DNA of 64,000 nt from Myxococcota bacterium (GTDB lineage: Bacteria > Myxococcota_A > UBA796 > UBA9615 > JAKLKC01): the NCBI GenBank assembly GCA_023150875.1, contig JAKLKC010000006.1, forward strand, positions 1 through 64,000, in the 5' to 3' direction. The position numbers were made by a program, and so were the translations under genes. Shown one piece after another: positions 46,964 to 56,369 of the stretch. The notes under the pieces were generated by a model. That model was not told the origin of the DNA. It saw only the letters and a list, made by a program, of their open reading frames with translations, and did not search any database. The stretch's first letter is position 1; each line of letters begins with the position of its first letter.

Positions 46964-48724
46964 ATGTCCCCAGCAGCATCTCGTCCCGGTCCGAGGTCCG
47001 TGGCGGCGTTCGCGTCGGCGGCCGCCGCCCTCGCGTGCCTGGGGTGCAACGCGCCCTCGGGCGAACCCCCGAGCGGGGACGACGACCCGGTCCTCTCCCC
47101 CGTGGTCGGGCTCCGCATCGAGCCCGAAGCCCCCACGGTCAGCGTCGGGCCCGGCGCCCCCCAGGAAGTGGACTTCACCGCGGTGATCCTGCGGGAGGAC
47201 GGCAGCGAGGAGCCGACGAACGTGGTGACCTGGACGGCCTCGAATGCCTCCCTCGGCACCCTGTCGGACCGGGGGGTCTTCACCACCTTCGACGACCGCG
47301 GCGGCACCAGCAACGTGACCGCGCAGTACTTCGGCCAGGAGGCCACCACCCGGCTCACCGTCATCTACACGGACGCCATCGACGGCGTGGAGCTCCCGAC
47401 TGGCGCCCACGAGCTCTTCACCGACGCTCCGGGTGCGGCGCCGGTGGACGGCCCCCACATGATCTACCCCGAGGACGGGGTGGTGATCCCCAAGAACCAG
47501 CCGGAGATCCTCTTCATGTGGAACCCCGGCAGCGGGGTCGACCAGGCGAACCTGTTCCGGCTCACCTTCGGCAGCCCCATCCTCTCCGTCTCCATCTACA
47601 CCGAGGGCACCTCCTACAGCCCCAGTCCCGAGCTGTGGGGCATCGTGTCGGGCAGCAACGCCGGCGGCGAGATCCAGGTGGGCCTGGAGGCGGTCCGCTA
47701 CCACGTGGAGGGCGGCGTCCCGGTCGCCGACACCGCCCCGGTGCAGGCGCCGACCATCGGCGTGTGGGTCGATCGCCTGGACGCCACCGGGTCCATCTAC
47801 TACTTCTCGGCCAGCGACAGCGGCATCAAGCGCATCGATCTCGATCGCCGGGGTGCCGAGGACTTCCTGCTCCCCCTCAACGTGGGCGCGGGCTGCGTGA
47901 GCTGCCACGTCCTGAGCCCCGACAGCACCCAGATGGGGATCAACTACCGGAGCGACAACACCGGGTACGTCGGCGTGTGGGACATCACCGGCGGCGCGCA
48001 GGACACCCAGGCCGTGTTGCAGGGCGAACCGGGGGATCTCCTGACCTTCTCCCCGGACGGCGAGTGGCTGCTCGCCAACGACATGGGGAGCCTCACCCTG
48101 TACTCCACCGCGGACTGGAGCAGCTACGAGGTCCCCCTGGAACGGATGGTTGCCCAGCCCGAGTGGTCCCCCGACGGCGACCGCATCGTCGTGGCGCTCC
48201 CCGCCAACGAGTCCTTCACCGACGACGTCGTCTTCCGGTGGGCCTCCATCGCGTACCTGAGGGTCGTCGGCCCGGGGGAGATCGACCCCGAGCCGGTGGT
48301 GATCGTGGAGAGCGACGGGGTGAACAACAACTACTTCCCCACCTTCAGCCCCGACGGGGAGTGGGTCGCCTTCACCCGCGCCCAGGACGAGACGAGCTAC
48401 TTCGCCAGCACCGCCGACATCTGGCTCGTGGACAAGGACGGCGCCCAGGCGCCGGTGGCCCTGGGCGCCGCCAACCAGGGGGCGGGCCTCAAGAACTCCT
48501 GGCCCCGCTGGGCGCCCCTCTCGGACTCCGACTTCCTCTGGCTGACCTTCAGCTCGATCCGCCCCTACGGCTACTTCAACGTGGGCCGATCCACCCCCCA
48601 GATCTGGGTGACCGCCATCGACGAGCAGGCCGCCCGCGCCGGCGAGGACCCCTCGGCCCCGGCCTTCTGGCTGGTGGATCAGTCCCTCGACAGCCACAAC
48701 CACATCCCGGTCTGGGGTCAGTGA
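46964..48724 (+). CDS. Lipoprotein: Ig-like domain, CxxCH site and TolB-type propeller
   Basis: A 586-aa protein. The signal peptide has an ACLGC lipobox (about C28), followed by a short SGDDD tether. Residues ~45-130 are a bacterial Ig-like (Big) domain (VTWTASNASLGTLSDRGVFT). A haem-attachment motif GCVSCHVLSPD lies near residue 310, then PD40/TolB-type blades (FSPDGEWLLA, WSPDGDRIVVA, FSPDGEWVAF). Mixing a possible c-haem with a propeller suggests a surface electron-transfer or sensor protein. ATG 46964 is preferred over GTG 46952 because GGTGGAG stands 6 nt upstream of it. Confidence 0.75.
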   Translation: MSPAASRPGPRSVAAFASAAAALACLGCNAPSGEPPSGDDDPVLSPVVGLRIEPEAPTVSVGPGAPQEVDFTAVILREDGSEEPTNVVTWTASNASLGTLSDRGVFTTFDDRGGTSNVTAQYFGQEATTRLTVIYTDAIDGVELPTGAHELFTDAPGAAPVDGPHMIYPEDGVVIPKNQPEILFMWNPGSGVDQANLFRLTFGSPILSVSIYTEGTSYSPSPELWGIVSGSNAGGEIQVGLEAVRYHVEGGVPVADTAPVQAPTIGVWVDRLDATGSIYYFSASDSGIKRIDLDRRGAEDFLLPLNVGAGCVSCHVLSPDSTQMGINYRSDNTGYVGVWDITGGAQDTQAVLQGEPGDLLTFSPDGEWLLANDMGSLTLYSTADWSSYEVPLERMVAQPEWSPDGDRIVVALPANESFTDDVVFRWASIAYLRVVGPGEIDPEPVVIVESDGVNNNYFPTFSPDGEWVAFTRAQDETSYFASTADIWLVDKDGAQAPVALGAANQGAGLKNSWPRWAPLSDSDFLWLTFSSIRPYGYFNVGRSTPQIWVTAIDEQAARAGEDPSAPAFWLVDQSLDSHNHIPVWGQ

Positions 48725-49401
48725 TGCGCCCTCACCCGTCCCTCCGCCCTCGCCGCCTCCCGGGGGTGCTCGCCCCCCTCCTCGCCACCCTCGCCCCCCT
48801 CGCCGGGTGCGCCTCCGAGACGCCGTCCTCGGTCGTGGACGAGATCGACGCCTCCCTCTACTTCCCCATCGACCCGGGACGGATGTGGCAGTTCCGGGTG
48901 GAGGGTGCCGGCGACGAGCTGGGCTACACCTTCTTCATGCTGGGGGAGGAGGAGATCCTCGACGGTGGCGCGTCGGCGGTGCCCATGGCCATCGCCCAGG
49001 GCACCGACGAGAGGACCGCCGAGATCGACGCCATCGTCCTCCTCAGCCAGGGCGGAGGGTGGGTCAACCTGCTGGGGGAGCGGGACGTCGAGACCGGCGA
49101 GGACTCCCTCTACGACGTCCCCGTCGCCCTGGGGCGGGGGCAGTGGAAGGTGGGCGAGACCGTCAGCACCGCCGCCGCGTCCGACGGCAGCCTGGAGTTC
49201 ACCGCGACCCTGACGGAGATCGCCGACCACCCCGTGTACTACGGGACCTTCGAGGACGCCGCCCGGGTGGAGCTGGCCGGCACCCAGGACGCCTCCCCCC
49301 TGGCCGGGACGTGGTGGTGGGGCAACGGGGTCGGCCCCTGCCACTTCACCCCCGCCGCCGAGGGCTCTCTGGCCATCGAGCTGGTGTACTACGAGCCCTG
49401 A
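48724..49401 (+). CDS. Lipoprotein of unknown function
   Basis: A 225-aa protein with an LAGC lipobox (about C28) and a beta-rich ectodomain beginning YFPIDPGRMWQFRV, an opening common in lipoproteins of unknown function with an up-down beta domain. A GNGVGPCHF segment near the C-terminus holds the only mature Cys besides the lipid anchor. The ATG overlaps the stop of the preceding gene by one base, so the two are co-translated and may act together on the cell surface. Confidence 0.7.
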   Translation: MRPHPSLRPRRLPGVLAPLLATLAPLAGCASETPSSVVDEIDASLYFPIDPGRMWQFRVEGAGDELGYTFFMLGEEEILDGGASAVPMAIAQGTDERTAEIDAIVLLSQGGGWVNLLGERDVETGEDSLYDVPVALGRGQWKVGETVSTAAASDGSLEFTATLTEIADHPVYYGTFEDAARVELAGTQDASPLAGTWWWGNGVGPCHFTPAAEGSLAIELVYYEP

Positions 49402-49426
49402 GCCCCTCCCCGCCCCTCCGCTCCCC

Positions 49427-50623
49427 TTGACCTTCTCGCGCCGGATCCCCCAGGACCTCTCGCCCAATCCGCTGGCCGCGTCCGTGGCGGCCCTGCTCGC
49501 CCGGGGGGGCGAGGTCCACGACCTCACCGAGTCGAACCCCACCCGGGTCGGCCTCCCCTACCCCCGCGACGAGATCCTCGCCGCCCTGGCGGACCCCGAG
49601 GTCCTGTCGTACGCGCCGGATCCCCGGGGCAGGCACGAGGCCCGGGAGGCCGTCGCCGCCCGTTCCCTCGCCCTGGGCGTCCGGACCTCCCCCGACGACG
49701 TCGTCCTGACGGCCAGCACCAGCGAGGCATACTCCTGGCTGTTCAAGGTCCTCTGCGACCCCGGGGATCGGGTGCTGGTGCCCCGGCCGGGATACCCCCT
49801 GCTGGACCTGCTGGCCCGGGTCGAGGGGGTGGACCTCGTCCCCTACCCCCTGCGCTACGACGGCACCTGGCACCTGGACCTGCCCGCCCTGCGGGCGGTG
49901 GCGGCGGATCCCCGGACACGGGCGGTGGTGGTGGTGAACCCCAACAACCCGACGGGATCGTTCCTGAAGCGGGACGAGCTGGCCGCCCTGGAGTCTCTCG
50001 CGGCCGGGAGGGATCTGGCCATCGTCTCCGACGAGGTCTTCGCCGAGTACGCCTGGGGGGACGACCCCGACCGCGTGACCACGGTGGCCGGGGAGCGGGG
50101 AGCCCTGGCCTTCTCGCTGGGAGGCCTGTCCAAGACCGCCGGCCTTCCCCAGCTCAAGCTGGGCTGGATCGTCGCCTCCGGCCCCGGGCCGGCCAAGGAA
50201 GAGGCGCTCCGCCGGCTGGAGCTCGTCGCCGACACCTTCCTGTCGGTGGGCGCTCCGGTGCAGGTCGCGGCCCCTCGCCTCCTGGAGCTGACGGCGCCGG
50301 TGCGGGACGCCATCGCCTCGCGGGTACGGCGGAACCGCTCCGCCCTGGAGGCGGCCCTGGCGGGGGCGCCCGGCGCCGCGACGCTCCGGGGCGAGGGGGG
50401 CTGGTACGCGGTCGTGCGGGTCCCCGCCGTGGGGGCCGAGGACGACCTGGTCACCACCCTGCTCCGGGACGACCGGGTCCACGTCCACCCGGGCTGGTTC
50501 TTCGACTTCCCCGGCGGGGTCCACCTGGTGGTGTCCCTGCTTCCCTGCCCCGATCGCTTCGCCGAGGCCGCCTCCCGTCTCGCCGCTCGCCTGGCGGAGT
50601 GGATCGCGGGGGGCGGCCGCTGA
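49427..50623 (+). CDS. PLP-dependent class I aminotransferase
   Basis: A 398-aa fold-type I aminotransferase of the aspartate/alanine family. NPNNPTGS binds cofactor and substrate; the Asp of SDEVFAEY holds the pyridine ring; Schiff-base Lys is in SLGGLSKTAGLPQLKLGW. An Arg near the C-terminus for the substrate carboxylate is not obvious (VVSLLPCPDRF). TTG start with a poor ribosome site; the first conserved residues follow within 15. Substrate unresolved. It sits 25 bp after the lipoprotein gene and convergently to the deiminase gene. Confidence 0.82.
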   Translation: MTFSRRIPQDLSPNPLAASVAALLARGGEVHDLTESNPTRVGLPYPRDEILAALADPEVLSYAPDPRGRHEAREAVAARSLALGVRTSPDDVVLTASTSEAYSWLFKVLCDPGDRVLVPRPGYPLLDLLARVEGVDLVPYPLRYDGTWHLDLPALRAVAADPRTRAVVVVNPNNPTGSFLKRDELAALESLAAGRDLAIVSDEVFAEYAWGDDPDRVTTVAGERGALAFSLGGLSKTAGLPQLKLGWIVASGPGPAKEEALRRLELVADTFLSVGAPVQVAAPRLLELTAPVRDAIASRVRRNRSALEAALAGAPGAATLRGEGGWYAVVRVPAVGAEDDLVTTLLRDDRVHVHPGWFFDFPGGVHLVVSLLPCPDRFAEAASRLAARLAEWIAGGGR

Positions 50624-50640
50624 TCCCGAAGTCCCGGCCC

Positions 50641-52203
50641 TCAGCTCCCTTCGCGGTACAGCGCCATGGTCATGCAGTGGGGGCCGCCCCGGGCGCGCCC
50701 GAGCTCGCTGCCGTCGATGCAGGCGGCGATCCGCTCCCCCGCCGCCACCGCCTCCCGCGCAGACTCTTCGTCGATCTCCTCCGAGGGCCAGACCCGGAAG
50801 GGCCGGAGGTGCTCCTCGTCGGCCCGCCCCATGACCGCCACACGGGCGGGATCCCGAGCCGCCACGGGTAGTTCCGCCAGGGCGGCATTGGTGAGGCGGT
50901 TGCGCTGGTAGACCACGGCGACACCGGGACCGACGGCGACGGCGTTGCACCCGTCGCACCACTGCTCCCGGTGCTGGTGGGGCCGCCGCGCGCCGCCGCC
51001 CGCCACGAGGGTCAGAGGACGCCCGGGGGTCGACAGGCGCGCCGCCATGGCCCGGCTGAATGGCCCCTCCCACGTCCACCGGACCGGGGCCTCGAAGGGC
51101 GCCGTGAGGTCGCAGGAGACGACGTCCATCTCCTCCCGGGCGCCGGGGAAGGTCAGGGGCGGGAAAGCGAGGGCCAGGCCCCGGTCCACCAGCGTGAACA
51201 CGGTGTCGAGGTGCATCATCGCCCGCCGCCGGGGCAGCTCCACGGCCACCAGCTCGCGGAAGGGGAAGGACTCCGGGTCCAGGCCCCGCAGCAGGCGCAG
51301 CCCCAGGGCCAGGGACTCGGCCCCCCGCCACGTCGTCCTCTCGCCGATCCCGATGGCGACACAGTCGGGGGACAGGGCCATGACGTCGCCCCCCTCGATC
51401 CACGCCGCGCCCCCCGCAGGCGGCATCCGCGCCCCCCCCGTGGGGACTCCGGCGGCGCCCCCACCGGCGTCTTCCCGAGCCACCGGCCGGGGCGCGGGGG
51501 GCGAGAACGCGCCCGGCGCCGCGCCGTCGAAGGGCACCCCCCGGGGCCTCAGCGTGGGCCGCACCGCGAACAGGAAGCGGGCGATGGCGGGCTCGCGCCA
51601 CCGCGCCTCCTTGGCCATGGCGCCGATCACCGCCCCGGCGCCCAGCACCGCCTGGTAGTCCCGGGCGAATATGGCGTTGGGGGCGGGCCCGAGCAGGAAG
51701 AGGGGCTGCTCCGGGTGGGGGCGCTCCGCCGGGAGGCCGCCGATCACCCGCTCCACCAGGGCGTCGACGTCCCCGGAGTCCAGCGACGCCTGGAGCGCCC
51801 CCCGCACCTCCTGGAAGGGGAAGCGGGCGTGGCCGGCGTAGATGGCCTGCTCCGCCTCGCAGATCTGGTCCAGGAGGAGGCCCGCGGCGCCGGTCGCGGC
51901 GGGATCGGCGAACGCGGCCCGCAGCTCATCCCGGACGTCCAGGACCCGGGCCGCCCCACCCGCCGGCCCCGCCCGCATCAGGGTCCCGAGCACCCGCGCG
52001 AACTCCCGGTGCTGGGCGATGGCCCGCTCGGGGCAGAGCACGTCCTCGACCAGGTAGCGATCCCTCTCGTTGGGGGGGACGAGGCTCAGCTCCCGCCCCG
52101 GCGAGCACACCAGGACCCGGTGCAGCCAAGAGACCTCGTCCCGGACGCGCAGCGCTGGGACCTCCCCCTCCGCGCCCGGCCCCGCCCACCCCGCGCCGCT
52201 CAC
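50641..52203 (-). CDS. Arginine deiminase-family enzyme
   Basis: A 520-aa member of the guanidino-group-modifying superfamily. Expected active-site parts are in order: PNAIFARD (substrate Asp), WIEGGDVM (Glu/Asp), MHLDTVFT (His and Asp) and GGPHCMTM with the nucleophile Cys510. WCDGCNAVAVGPGVAVVYQRN precedes the last motif. It would convert arginine to citrulline and ammonia. It is ~110 aa longer than usual ADI, partly from a Pro/Ala/Gly-rich insert near residues 240-275. The GTG start overlaps the stop of its paralogue. Confidence 0.85.
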   Translation of the reverse strand: MSGAGWAGPGAEGEVPALRVRDEVSWLHRVLVCSPGRELSLVPPNERDRYLVEDVLCPERAIAQHREFARVLGTLMRAGPAGGAARVLDVRDELRAAFADPAATGAAGLLLDQICEAEQAIYAGHARFPFQEVRGALQASLDSGDVDALVERVIGGLPAERPHPEQPLFLLGPAPNAIFARDYQAVLGAGAVIGAMAKEARWREPAIARFLFAVRPTLRPRGVPFDGAAPGAFSPPAPRPVAREDAGGGAAGVPTGGARMPPAGGAAWIEGGDVMALSPDCVAIGIGERTTWRGAESLALGLRLLRGLDPESFPFRELVAVELPRRRAMMHLDTVFTLVDRGLALAFPPLTFPGAREEMDVVSCDLTAPFEAPVRWTWEGPFSRAMAARLSTPGRPLTLVAGGGARRPHQHREQWCDGCNAVAVGPGVAVVYQRNRLTNAALAELPVAARDPARVAVMGRADEEHLRPFRVWPSEEIDEESAREAVAAGERIAACIDGSELGRARGGPHCMTMALYREGS

Positions 52204-53924
52204 GGGTACCCCCCCTCGGGGGTGCGGACCAGGGGCATCACCAGGCTCCCAGGACCTCCCCTCGCCCGGCTCAGCTCGTCGCCGGGGAGGAGCAGGGCGA
52301 CGTTCCGGCCGGGAGCGGCCCGGCGCAGCGCCCCGAGGAGGGCGCAGCACGTCAGCCCGTGGAAGCGGCCCCCGGCGTCCAGGATCTCGGCGGCCCCGAC
52401 GCACACCGCCCCCGGGCCCGCCGTGGCGTCCTCGTAGAAGCGCCGGTGCCTCTCGAAGCCCACCAGCACCCCGGGCGCGATCACCAGGGCGTTGAGGGCG
52501 TTGGCCCACACGAGCTGCTGGAGGGCGATCCACCGCTCCGTGGGGTGGGTCCCCGGCGGAACGTCGGACGAGCCGGGGGGAGGCCCGGTCCAAAGGTCCC
52601 ACCCCGGCACCCAGCGCACCTCGGGGGGCGGCGAGGCGATCCCCGCGGCCCGCCATGCCGCCGTGAGGGCCTCGCCGAGCCCGGGACAGGCCCGCAGGCG
52701 CAGCTTGGGCAGGACCTCCACCTCGCCGCCGTCGTCGGGCCCCTCGGGCGGATCCGCCGTGCGTTCCGGCGGGAGGTCGAACACGTAGAAACGGGCACCG
52801 GGGCCGTCGGGGGGCTCCACGAGGGTGCGGTCCACCAGCAGGGTCCGGGGGTCCACCAGCAGCACGCGGGTGTCGAGGTGGCCCGCGTCCTCGCTGGGGT
52901 CCTGGAAGTCCACCACCACCACGGCCCCCACCCCGCTGGGGCGGGGTCCCTCGTCCCCCCCTTCGGGACGGAGGAGGCGGTAGCTCAGCTCGTCGATGGC
53001 GTCCGCCGTGCTCCGGGCGTTGTGGCCGATCAGCACGACGGTCGCGTACCCCCCCTTCCCGTCGGGCCCGGAGACGGGAAGGAGGTTCCCCCCTTCGAGG
53101 GTGAAGTGCCGCCCGGCGGCGACGTGGGCGTTCTCCAGCTCCAGCACGACGCGCTCCGCCTGGGCGGGCCACCCCTCCATCGCCTCGCCCCCGCGGCCCA
53201 ACTCGGCGTGTCCCAGGCGCAGCGCCAGGCGCTCCGCCTCCACCCGGAGGTAGTCGTGGACCCGGCGGTCCATGCGGTGCCGCGCCCGGAAGTCGGGGTC
53301 GAGCCAGAACTTCGCCGAGCCCGACGGTCCGAACGCCTCGTGGCGCTGGAGCACCTCCTCCAGGACCACCTCCTCCTGCAGGCGGACGAGACGGCTCATG
53401 TACCCCTGGACGATGCGGTCCCGCACCACCACGGCGGCGTCCTGCATGAAGATCACGTTGCCCATGGGCGCCAGGTGGAACAGGGCGTCCTCGACCTCGG
53501 CGGAGAAGGAGCCCGTCGCCTCCACCCCCTCGATCAGGGCCCGGGCCACCCGGCGGGGGCTGTCGGCGCGGGCGAGCCGCCCGAACACGTAGGCCGGGGC
53601 CCCGGGGTTCACGGCGTAGACCCGGTCCAGCAGGGCCTCCCGGTCCGGGCGGGAGAGGCGGCCATAGACCTCGGCGAGGAGATCCCCGAACCGGTACACG
53701 GCGATCCCGAAGGCCACCAGCAGCGCCTGGAGGCGCTCGTGCTCGCCCCGGGCCCTCCCGGGGTCCAGCAGGTCGTCGAAGAGGTGCCAGCGGTAGTTGG
53801 CGGGGGTGAGGCGCTCCAGCTCTCGGCCCGGGGTGTGGACCACGCAGGCCCGCAGGCGGTCGGTCTCGCCGGCGACGAAGGGGGCCGAGGGGGTCGGCGG
53901 GGGGCAGCAGGTCGGGGTGGTCAT
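52200..53924 (-). CDS. Arginine deiminase-like pseudoenzyme
   Basis: A 574-aa paralogue of the next gene. It keeps the overall fold signals (PMGNVIFMQD, TLEGGNLL, GHLDTRVLLVD, NALVIAPGVLVGFERHRRFYED) but the catalytic GGPHC reads GGPGS at residues 556-560, so both the His and the nucleophile Cys are gone. The Arg of the FxRD motif is Gln, and EGGD is EGGN. Hydrolysis by the standard mechanism is therefore unlikely. It is co-translated with the intact enzyme (GTGA overlap), which suggests a regulatory or structural partner. It has its own -10 at 53953. Confidence 0.75.
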   Translation of the reverse strand: MTTPTCCPPPTPSAPFVAGETDRLRACVVHTPGRELERLTPANYRWHLFDDLLDPGRARGEHERLQALLVAFGIAVYRFGDLLAEVYGRLSRPDREALLDRVYAVNPGAPAYVFGRLARADSPRRVARALIEGVEATGSFSAEVEDALFHLAPMGNVIFMQDAAVVVRDRIVQGYMSRLVRLQEEVVLEEVLQRHEAFGPSGSAKFWLDPDFRARHRMDRRVHDYLRVEAERLALRLGHAELGRGGEAMEGWPAQAERVVLELENAHVAAGRHFTLEGGNLLPVSGPDGKGGYATVVLIGHNARSTADAIDELSYRLLRPEGGDEGPRPSGVGAVVVVDFQDPSEDAGHLDTRVLLVDPRTLLVDRTLVEPPDGPGARFYVFDLPPERTADPPEGPDDGGEVEVLPKLRLRACPGLGEALTAAWRAAGIASPPPEVRWVPGWDLWTGPPPGSSDVPPGTHPTERWIALQQLVWANALNALVIAPGVLVGFERHRRFYEDATAGPGAVCVGAAEILDAGGRFHGLTCCALLGALRRAAPGRNVALLLPGDELSRARGGPGSLVMPLVRTPEGGYP

Positions 53925-53952
53925 CGTCTTGGGGCGAGGTGGCGGAGGCGGG

Positions 53953-53961
53953 ATTGTAGCA
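53953..53961 (-). promoter_or_regulatory. Extended -10 (TGC-TACAAT) of deiminase pair
   Basis: On the minus strand TGC (53961-53959) and TACAAT (53958-53953) lie ~29 bp upstream of the ATG at 53924, right at the end of phnX. No -35 is seen. It would let the deiminase pair be expressed apart from phnWX. Confidence 0.45.
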
Positions 53962-53962
53962 T

Positions 53963-54790
53963 CTAGGGCCTCTCCCCCCTCCCCATGCGGGCCTCGATGG
54001 CGTCGATGCAGGGGGGGAGGTCCCGCAGCGCGTCCACCACGAAGTGGGCGCCGGCCTCCCGCAGGCGGGCACGGGCGACGTGGGCCCTCCCCTCCCTCTC
54101 GACCCCGGGGAGGGCCGTCCATTCCGCCGCCGTCAGCCCGATCTCGTTGCCCGTCAGGGCCACGCCCACCGTCCACATGCCCGCCGCGAGGCCGGCCCGG
54201 ACGTCGACCTCGGTGTCCCCCACCGCCACGCACGCCGACGCCGGCCACGCGCCGAGGCGCATCGCCGCCGTCCAGTTCATGTAGGGGGCCGGGCGCCCCT
54301 CGGGGACCTCGCTGGCGGCGACCGCCACGTCCGGCGCGTAGCCCCGGGCCGCCGACGCGGCCCGCAGGACGTCCAGCATCTCGCGGTTGTAGCCCGTCGT
54401 GGACCCGATCCCGATCCCCCTGGCCCGCAGGCCCGCCACCGCCTCCACCACCCCCTCGATGGGCTCGGCGTGGTCCGGCAGGCAGGCGATCTGGAGCCCC
54501 GTGCCCTCGGCGTACATCGCGTCCACGTCGGCGCCCCCCGGCTCCCGGCCGTGGACCCGGGCGAAGGCCGCCCTCACCTCGGGCATGGCGCACATGAGCC
54601 GGACGTGCTCCCGCTTGTGGGTCCCCATGGGGGCCCGCGCCTGGTCCAGGGTGACCGCCACCCCCCGCCGCCGGAACAGCTCCACGAAGACCCCCACCGG
54701 CGCCATGCACCCGTGGTCCACCGTGGTGCCCGCCCAGTCCAGGATCGCCGCCCGCACCCGGGCCTCCCCGCCGTCCGCCCGCGTCCTCAT
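53963..54790 (-). CDS. phnX: Phosphonoacetaldehyde hydrolase
   Basis: A 275-aa HAD-superfamily phosphonatase that splits the C-P bond of phosphonoacetaldehyde to acetaldehyde and phosphate. The nucleophile Asp18 is in LDWAGTTVDHGC. The Schiff-base Lys59 in APMGTHKREHV is the mark of phosphonatase within HAD proteins. GSTTGYNREM and VGDTEVDV are motifs II-III. ATG 54790 is 1 bp after the phnW stop, so both steps of the 2-aminoethylphosphonate route are coupled. Confidence 0.93.
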   Translation of the reverse strand: MRTRADGGEARVRAAILDWAGTTVDHGCMAPVGVFVELFRRRGVAVTLDQARAPMGTHKREHVRLMCAMPEVRAAFARVHGREPGGADVDAMYAEGTGLQIACLPDHAEPIEGVVEAVAGLRARGIGIGSTTGYNREMLDVLRAASAARGYAPDVAVAASEVPEGRPAPYMNWTAAMRLGAWPASACVAVGDTEVDVRAGLAAGMWTVGVALTGNEIGLTAAEWTALPGVEREGRAHVARARLREAGAHFVVDALRDLPPCIDAIEARMGRGERP

Positions 54791-54791
54791 C

Positions 54792-55928
54792 TCAAGCTTC
54801 TCCCTCGCCCGTCCCGGGCGCGCCCGACGGGAGGCCCATGGCCTCCATCACCTCTGCCACGGCGCCGACGAAGCGCCGCAGGTCGTCCGGGAACACCTGG
54901 CCGATGCAGCCGACCCGGAAGGTGGGCGCCCGGGTGAGCTTGCCGGGGTAGATGGCGAAGCCCCTCTCCCTCAGCGCCCGGTAAAACACCTCGAAGGACC
55001 AGGGGCCACCGGGGGCCCGCCAGGTCACGATGATGGGGGCCTGGACCGACGGCGAGAGGAGGGGCACGAAGCCCAAGGCCCCCATCCCCTCCTGGAGCAC
55101 CCGCAGGTTCTCGCGGTAGCGCGCCCCCCTCCCCTCCACGCCCCCCTCGTCGGCGTGCCGTCGCAGGGCCTCGGCCAGGGCCGCCAGCACCTGGACCGGG
55201 GGAGTAAAGCGCCACTGCCCGTTGGCCTCGAACCCCCTCCACTGGTCGTGGAGGTCCAGCGCCAGGGACGGGGAGTTCCCCGCGGCGGCGGCCAGGGCCC
55301 GGGCGCGGGCCACCACGAAGCCCACCCCTGGGACCCCCTCCAGGCACTTGTTCGACGAGGCCACCACCGCCTCGAAGGGCACCGCCTCCGCCCGCAGGGG
55401 CAGGGCCCCGAAGGCGCTCATGGCGTCCACGATCAGGCGCCTCCCCCGGGCCGCCGCCACCGCGGCCACCGCCGGGACGGGGTTCAGGAGTCCGGTGGTG
55501 GTCTCGCAGTGCGCCAGGGCGACGTGGGTGATCCCGGGATCGCCCGCCAGGGCCCGGTCCACCGCCTCGGGGTCCACCGGCCGGTCCTCGGGGCACTCCA
55601 CCGCCGCCACGTCGCGGCCGATCCGCTGGCAGATCTGGCGGATCCGCGCCCCGTAGGCGCCGTTGACGCAGGCCAGCACCTTCCCGCTGCGGGGGACCAG
55701 GGTGCCCAGGGCGGCCTCGACGGCGAAGGTGCCGCTGCCCTGGACCGGCACGCAGGTGTACTCCGGCTCCGCCGCCACCACGGCCACCAGCCTGCGGCGT
55801 ACCTCGGCGTTCAGGGCGACGAACTCGGCGTCCCGGGAGCCCAGGTCCCGGTCCATGGCGCCCCGCACCCCGGCGGACGTGGTCAGGGGGCCGGGGGTCA
55901 GCAGGAGGGGGTCTCGGGAGGGGTCCAT
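54792..55928 (-). CDS. phnW: 2-aminoethylphosphonate--pyruvate aminotransferase
   Basis: A 378-aa class V aminotransferase that moves the amino group of 2-aminoethylphosphonate to pyruvate, giving phosphonoacetaldehyde and alanine. LLTPGPLTTS starts the fold; VQGSGTFAVEAAL binds phosphate; the PLP Lys194 is in SSNKCLEGVPGVGF. The ATG at 55928 has GGAG at the right spacing. An upstream extension of 44 codons is rejected. A TATCCT-like -10 lies ~25 bp upstream. First gene of phnWX, supplying phosphate, carbon and nitrogen. Confidence 0.93.
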   Translation of the reverse strand: MDPSRDPLLLTPGPLTTSAGVRGAMDRDLGSRDAEFVALNAEVRRRLVAVVAAEPEYTCVPVQGSGTFAVEAALGTLVPRSGKVLACVNGAYGARIRQICQRIGRDVAAVECPEDRPVDPEAVDRALAGDPGITHVALAHCETTTGLLNPVPAVAAVAAARGRRLIVDAMSAFGALPLRAEAVPFEAVVASSNKCLEGVPGVGFVVARARALAAAAGNSPSLALDLHDQWRGFEANGQWRFTPPVQVLAALAEALRRHADEGGVEGRGARYRENLRVLQEGMGALGFVPLLSPSVQAPIIVTWRAPGGPWSFEVFYRALRERGFAIYPGKLTRAPTFRVGCIGQVFPDDLRRFVGAVAEVMEAMGLPSGAPGTGEGEA

Positions 55929-56109
55929 GGGGGGCTCCGGGGTTCGGCGGGGACAGGATAGGCGCCCTGCGCTCCCAAGTGGGGCGATGGGGTGAACTCC
56001 TGGGGGCGGTCCGAGCCAGGGGCGCAACCGACCCGCCGGATCGGCGCAGGGGGACTCCATCCGGGCCGGCGGGGGTTATGATGCCCTCACCCCCTCCGAG
56101 GAGCACGAC

Positions 56110-56298
56110 TTGGCACAGAACCCCTCATTCGTGAAGCGCCAGAAGGAACTCGCCCGGCAGGACAAGCGGCGCGAGAAGGAGGCACGCCGCCAGCAGCGCA
56201 AGCTGGAGAAGGGCCAGGAGGGCCAGGAAGGCCAGGAAGGCCAGGAGTCGGGTCCCCCCGTAGACGGCGACCTCGAAGAGGGCGCTGCCCCGACGTAG
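56110..56298 (+). CDS. Small basic coiled protein
   Basis: A 62-aa protein. The first 36 residues are highly charged (NPSFVKRQKELARQDKRR and on) and predicted to be a single basic helix; a Gly-Gln-Glu tetrad repeat (GQEGQEGQEGQE) and an acidic tail follow. TTG start with GAGGAG 6 nt upstream and a -10 TATGAT at 56077-56082 argue that it is real. The NPSFVKRQ..L opening recalls small conserved hypothetical proteins of delta-type proteobacteria (from memory). Role unknown; RNA or ribosome binding is conceivable. Confidence 0.65.
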   Translation: MAQNPSFVKRQKELARQDKRREKEARRQQRKLEKGQEGQEGQEGQESGPPVDGDLEEGAAPT

Positions 56299-56369
56299 CG
56301 GAGGGCCGCCCCGGTGGCGCGGGGCGGCCCGGTGTGTCAGGCTGGTGCCCCGCGCCCCCGGAGCGCCCC

